From Typha latifolia (lineage: Eukaryota > Streptophyta > Magnoliopsida > Poales > Typhaceae): a stretch of 64,000 nt of DNA. How positions within the stretch are numbered: position 1 is the first letter of the stretch; each line of letters opens with the position of its first letter. Below are positions 60,901 to 64,000 of the stretch, one piece after another. Under the pieces are notes generated by a model. The model searched no databases, was not told the origin of the DNA, and saw nothing but the letters and a program-made list of their open reading frames with translations. The stretch spans positions 5,766,001 to 5,830,000 of the forward strand of contig CM034106.1 of assembly GCA_019914945.1 (NCBI GenBank), in the 5' to 3' direction. Both the position numbers and the translations under genes were made by a program.

Positions 60901-62381
60901 ATTTTTTCTATTCTCTTCCTCTTATTCTAACATGAGTGAACTAATTCATTAACAAAAAACTTAACATTACAGAAAGGGAAACAAAAAAAAAAAAATTAGA
61001 CATGTGTAAACTTCACGCTCTCTGATTTCTCATTGAAAGAAGGAGAAGCCCCACCTCCACGCACCGGTGCCTCTTCTATTGGCTACAACCAAAGGTGAGT
61101 TTTGAAAATAGGAGATCTCTTGGTGGCAAAGAGATTAGATATTTTGGTGACAAGGAGAAGAGCTTTTGGTGGCAAGAAGATTAGAGGAGATCACTTAAGA
61201 TTTTTGCCACCCGAGGAGAGAGTGAACTAGAGGAAAAATTATTTCTTTTTATTTTACAAATGAGATCTCTTGCATCTAATATACGGAGATATTCTCAAAG
61301 TTGGTTGAAGGCTAATTTTGGTATTTACAGAAAATTTTAGGCAAAACAGCAAAGAAAACTTAAAATGGGTAGTAAGGCAATTATAAATCATTTTGGTTTA
61401 CTGTACAAATCGCCCTTAATTATAATGATTATGATGTGCATGAAAAAACTACAAAGAATTACTATGATGTTACAATATTTTATTACTAAATATGTATAAG
61501 ATATCATTGCTAATCGAAGAAGTTAGAGAGTTATTTCAGATACTGTACCTTACTAATATTTCAGTCAATGTGGTACTATATTTACTTTTTATCTTATTTT
61601 TTATTGTCATAATAATTATTTTAAAAATAATTCATATTTACTTCTCTTCATATATGACATAAAATGCTCTTTTGAGCTTTTTAAATTTCATAATTAATCT
61701 TTTAATAATAATAATATGTGAGCTCTACTTAAATTTGAGCTGAAAGATCTTGTAAAATTAATGTTCAAATTAAAAAATTTACAACAGATCACTGGATACG
61801 CACCTTTAAACCAAAAGGATCCTATATATATATATAGGAGTACTTTTAAACATTTGCAAATGTAATTGCTTAAGTATATAATGTGTATGTAAATGTAATT
61901 CAGCTAAGAAGCAGACCACAGAGCCATCATCCAGTAAGAAAAGGAAGAACGAGACGCCTGCAGAAGAAATTTTTAACCTGCCAAAGAAGTGCAGTAAGAC
62001 ACTACCTCACTTTGTGAAGATGATTAAACCTTACAACCTTAGTAGGTACATGGTGAGTGCTTCATTTGTGCTCCCTAAACATTAACACCATTGATTCATC
62101 TACAGATGTAACAATCCCTACTTTTTCTTTTGGCGCCAATGCAGATTGTTCCAGATGATTTCTGCTCGGAGAACGGTCTTTTAACAACTCGGGAGATGAT
62201 ACTAATGAGGGATTCAAAACAAAGATCATGGCCCATACGCTTTGGCGTTAGTGCTACGGGCAACATCTTAGGGAAGGGGTGGATAAAGTTCTGCGCACAG
62301 AACAACTTGAAAGGAGGAGAGAGATGCATCTTTGAGCTTGTAGAAGAGAACGTATTGCGCTTCCAGTTGCTTAAAAGTTGA
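54958..62381 (+). CDS. REM-type B3 protein with two B3 domains and a giant intron
   Basis: Exons: 54958-55038, 55127-55442, 61904-62052 and 62145-62381. Donors are GTACGT, GTAAGT and GTGAGT. Acceptors are ACCAG, TTCAG and ATGCAG. Phases are 0, 1, 0, identical to the gene at 24872, and the joined frame is 260 residues. The first B3 domain (about residues 13-122) includes SQFFKVLLPPCLEML, LGKFWHVDLLKEGSDLFFRG and VFSIKVFDLSGCC. The linker is Lys/Ser-rich (SSSKKRKNETP). The second B3 domain (about residues 165-258) includes IVPDDFCSENGLL, RSWPIRFGVSATGNILGKG and CIFELVEENVLRFQLL. It would bind DNA in the nucleus; targets are unknown. The second intron, about 6.46 kb, contains a 3.2-kb LTR and a solo LTR. 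The phase match across that intron is the main reason for joining the halves. The alternative is two gene pieces, with the 5' half ending at a TGA at 55471. Confidence 0.8.
55916..59156 (-). mobile_element. Long Tekay-like solo LTR (copy C) in the B3 intron
   Basis: On the minus strand it runs from a TGTAATATTCCGTACC start to a GGTCGTGACA end, about 3.24 kb. It matches copy A (31871-34766) over most of its length, including the AT-rich body and the GGGCT palindrome array at 57955-58235. No internal coding is attached. I could not find a target duplication. Confidence 0.7.
59231..59891 (+). mobile_element. Probable solo LTR, 661 bp
   Basis: It begins TGATGCGAACCGGG and ends GGCCGGTTCGTAACA. 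Flanks GTTTT (59226-59230) and ATTTT (59892-59896) could be a duplication with one mismatch. A TATA-like CTATATATATATG lies at about 59621. It resembles, but is not the same as, the TGTTACG family. Confidence 0.6.
59892..61903. other. Remaining part of the large B3 intron
   Basis: AT-rich. Short imperfect repeats of AACTATGGAATTTATAATTATT type occur at 60240-60400. A minus-strand open stretch at about 60690-60835 reads EIFFEYENRLQSVTPMTF and ARLRPEITMEVIKRS after an acceptor-like TTCTTATAG. It looks exon-like but I do not recognise it. Confidence 0.45.
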
Positions 62382-63423
62382 ATGCCAGCAAGTAGTCTAC
62401 CTTATGTTTTGATGATCTACCTAGTTATATATATCTTTTGGTTTTGGTGCTCGAAGCTAGCTAACATTCTCATGTGTGAAAATCTGGCTATTTGCCTATG
62501 GATGAGCATACTTGTTGGTCTGAAATGAATTTAGAAGAGAGAAATTTCAGCGAAATCAAAAGCACATATAGAACCTGACAGTGACAACTTGTTCAAATAG
62601 TGTGTAGAGGGATTAGTACGCATTTGTTCAGAATTTGGTTTAAGAAAAAAAGTTTTGGTTATATTCTCTCACTTAGTCCCAATTGATTATCTTTCTTAAA
62701 AAACAAACACACGAATCATAGTCACAAGTCCTTTAATAACAATGATTACTTTCTATGTATTATGACTCATTTAGTTCTCAAGCTTTCTACATATCGCTCT
62801 TTGGGAAAGCAATTTATAAATCACTCTGTGGGAAAGAGATTCATGAGCCACATAACCTTATTTTACAGTTAAATAAATTGCTTTGGAAAAAGTGATTAAT
62901 CGCTCTCTCGAAAAGTGACTTAACAATTGCTCTCCCAAGAGCGATTGAACTTATACAAAAACTTGGTCATTTTCCCAACTCTTTCTTCCTCTCACAACCG
63001 AGCGAGCGACGTGATTCTCTTCCTCATAGTCCCCGTGGGTTGTTGGTCGGTTGTTGACGAGTAATGTGGCATTTTCTTCCTTCTCTCATGGCATTTCCTT
63101 CCCTCTCTCTTAGTGTAAGCTCTCTTGCTCTCTCTCTTAGTGAGAGTGGTTTTAGTGCAGGGTTTAAGGTTTCTTCTCTTCTTGATTCAGTTTTGTATAC
63201 TTGAGAGGAGTTGGTATTGCAAAATTTCTTGTCTTCCGTTCTATTTCATAGATCTATTGGATTGCAATTGATCTTGTTTTGCATTTAACAACACACTTGC
63301 ATAATACTCTAATATTTCTTGTTCTTTGGCGATTACATATTTAAGTCTCATTTTCAGTTCATTACCCATGTTCTTTGCTTCTAGTTAATATCTAAGGGAA
63401 GTAATACTTTAAGAAGTCATTTA
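62382..63423. other. Downstream flank of the second B3 gene
   Basis: No gene is recognised. At about 62790-62950 a short phrase like ATCGCTCTTTGGGAAAG recurs imperfectly four or five times. CT-rich DNA lies at 63060-63140. Confidence 0.5.
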
Positions 63424-63665
63424 ATGTGATTCGAACCACACTAAGTCACCTCGTGAATGGATATAATCTATGGGCCTTATTTTGGATGTCGCATTCGAAC
63501 GCGGGGAGGTCGCGTTCGAACGCCCTTTACAAATGCATGCATATATTTTGTACCGACAAAGAACACAAATTGTCCATTCGAAAGCGCATAACCCCGTTCA
63601 AACGCAATCGGTGATAATGCAAAGTTTCTAGGTTTACCATTTATTAGTGTGGCTTGTTAGGTTAG
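63424..63665 (+). mobile_element. Start of a TGATACGATTCGG-family LTR, truncated
   Basis: TGTGATTCGAACCACACT and a palindrome cluster (about 63489-63608) match 33439 onward. It is cut at 63665 by the next LTR, just before the expected TATA region. Confidence 0.75.
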
Positions 63666-64000
63666 TGTAACAACCCAAACCCAAAAAAAAAAAAAATTTA
63701 CTTGGGCATGACGCGATCGGCCATACTAGGCGCCACGCGCCTGCTGCAGCCAGCTGGCTGCCGCCGCAATCCCCTCCACCGCCTCCTCTCTCTCTCTTTT
63801 TAAATCTCTCTCTCTCTCTCTCTCGCCCGAGCTCGGGCTCGTCGGAGCTGAGCCGCCAGCGAGAGGCCGGCTGCTGGCTGGCCAGCAGCTGCCGATGCCC
63901 TCCCCGCCGGCCCGGGTCCGCAAGCTCCTCCCTCACCTCCTCTCTTTCTTCTCTTCCTCTTCTCTTCTTCTTCTTCTTCTTCTTCTTCTTCTTCTTCTTC
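63666..64000 (+). mobile_element. Start of a Tekay-like LTR, running off the window
   Basis: TGTAACAACCC is followed by GC-rich DNA with CT runs, mirroring the first part of the LTR at 35618-38398 (minus strand). Frames on both strands (63634-63936) are low-complexity. It ends in a TTC microsatellite (about 63955-64000). Confidence 0.7.

Noticed and set aside
62130..62381. Separate short gene starting at the ATG near 62130
   Set aside because: That ATG lies across the intron-exon border. The acceptor ATGCAG at 62144 and homology to the last exon at 24872-25105 show it is an internal exon.

Overview
The window reads as repeat-dominated plant nuclear DNA, very likely from a flowering plant with a large genome. 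The evidence is spliced two-domain B3 (REM-type) genes, Ty1/copia Sirevirus and Ty3/gypsy chromovirus remains with tRNA-Met-type primer sites, long solo LTRs and a hAT-like TIR element. There are no bacterial operons, rRNA or tRNA genes, or CRISPR arrays. A lineage closer than angiosperm cannot be assigned safely.

Only two host genes look intact. A four-exon B3 gene lies on the minus strand at 24872-25896. Its paralogue lies on the plus strand at 54958-62381. They share exon number and intron phases (0, 1, 0) and are divergently oriented. In the plus-strand gene the second intron has grown to about 6.5 kb and holds a 3.2 kb LTR and a solo LTR. A fragment of an alpha/beta-hydrolase gene (minus, 6284-6681) survives beside a solo LTR that landed two bases from one exon. 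A LINE-like ORF1 remnant lies at 52891-54480.

Layout, left to right. 1-4992 is the 3' end of a Sirevirus (RT/RNase H, envelope-like ORF, polypurine tract, LTR, partial second LTR). 4993-9871 holds chromovirus LTR debris, the hydrolase fragment with its solo LTR, and a gag-derived non-autonomous gypsy fragment with one LTR. 12150-18440 is a decayed copia element split by a non-coding Tekay-like element. 18442-23421 is a gypsy element lacking RT and RNase H. 24872-25896 is the first B3 gene. 26397-29185 is a chain of three LTR copies with shared internal pieces. 31871-45890 is a nest: a long LTR carrying a solo LTR, next to a second long LTR split by a hAT-like element that itself contains an almost complete Tekay-like chromovirus on the minus strand. 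46489-52890 contains solo LTRs and a rearranged Sirevirus fragment with a duplicated RT segment. 54958-62381 is the second B3 gene. The window ends in another chromovirus LTR.

The most striking feature is a short palindromic module built on CGTTCGAACG, repeated many times. It sits just upstream of TATA-like sequences in LTRs of unrelated copia and gypsy families, and again before the Sirevirus envelope-like ORF. Other families here carry their own, different palindromic sub-repeats. Homology statements come from reading motifs by eye; no database search was run.
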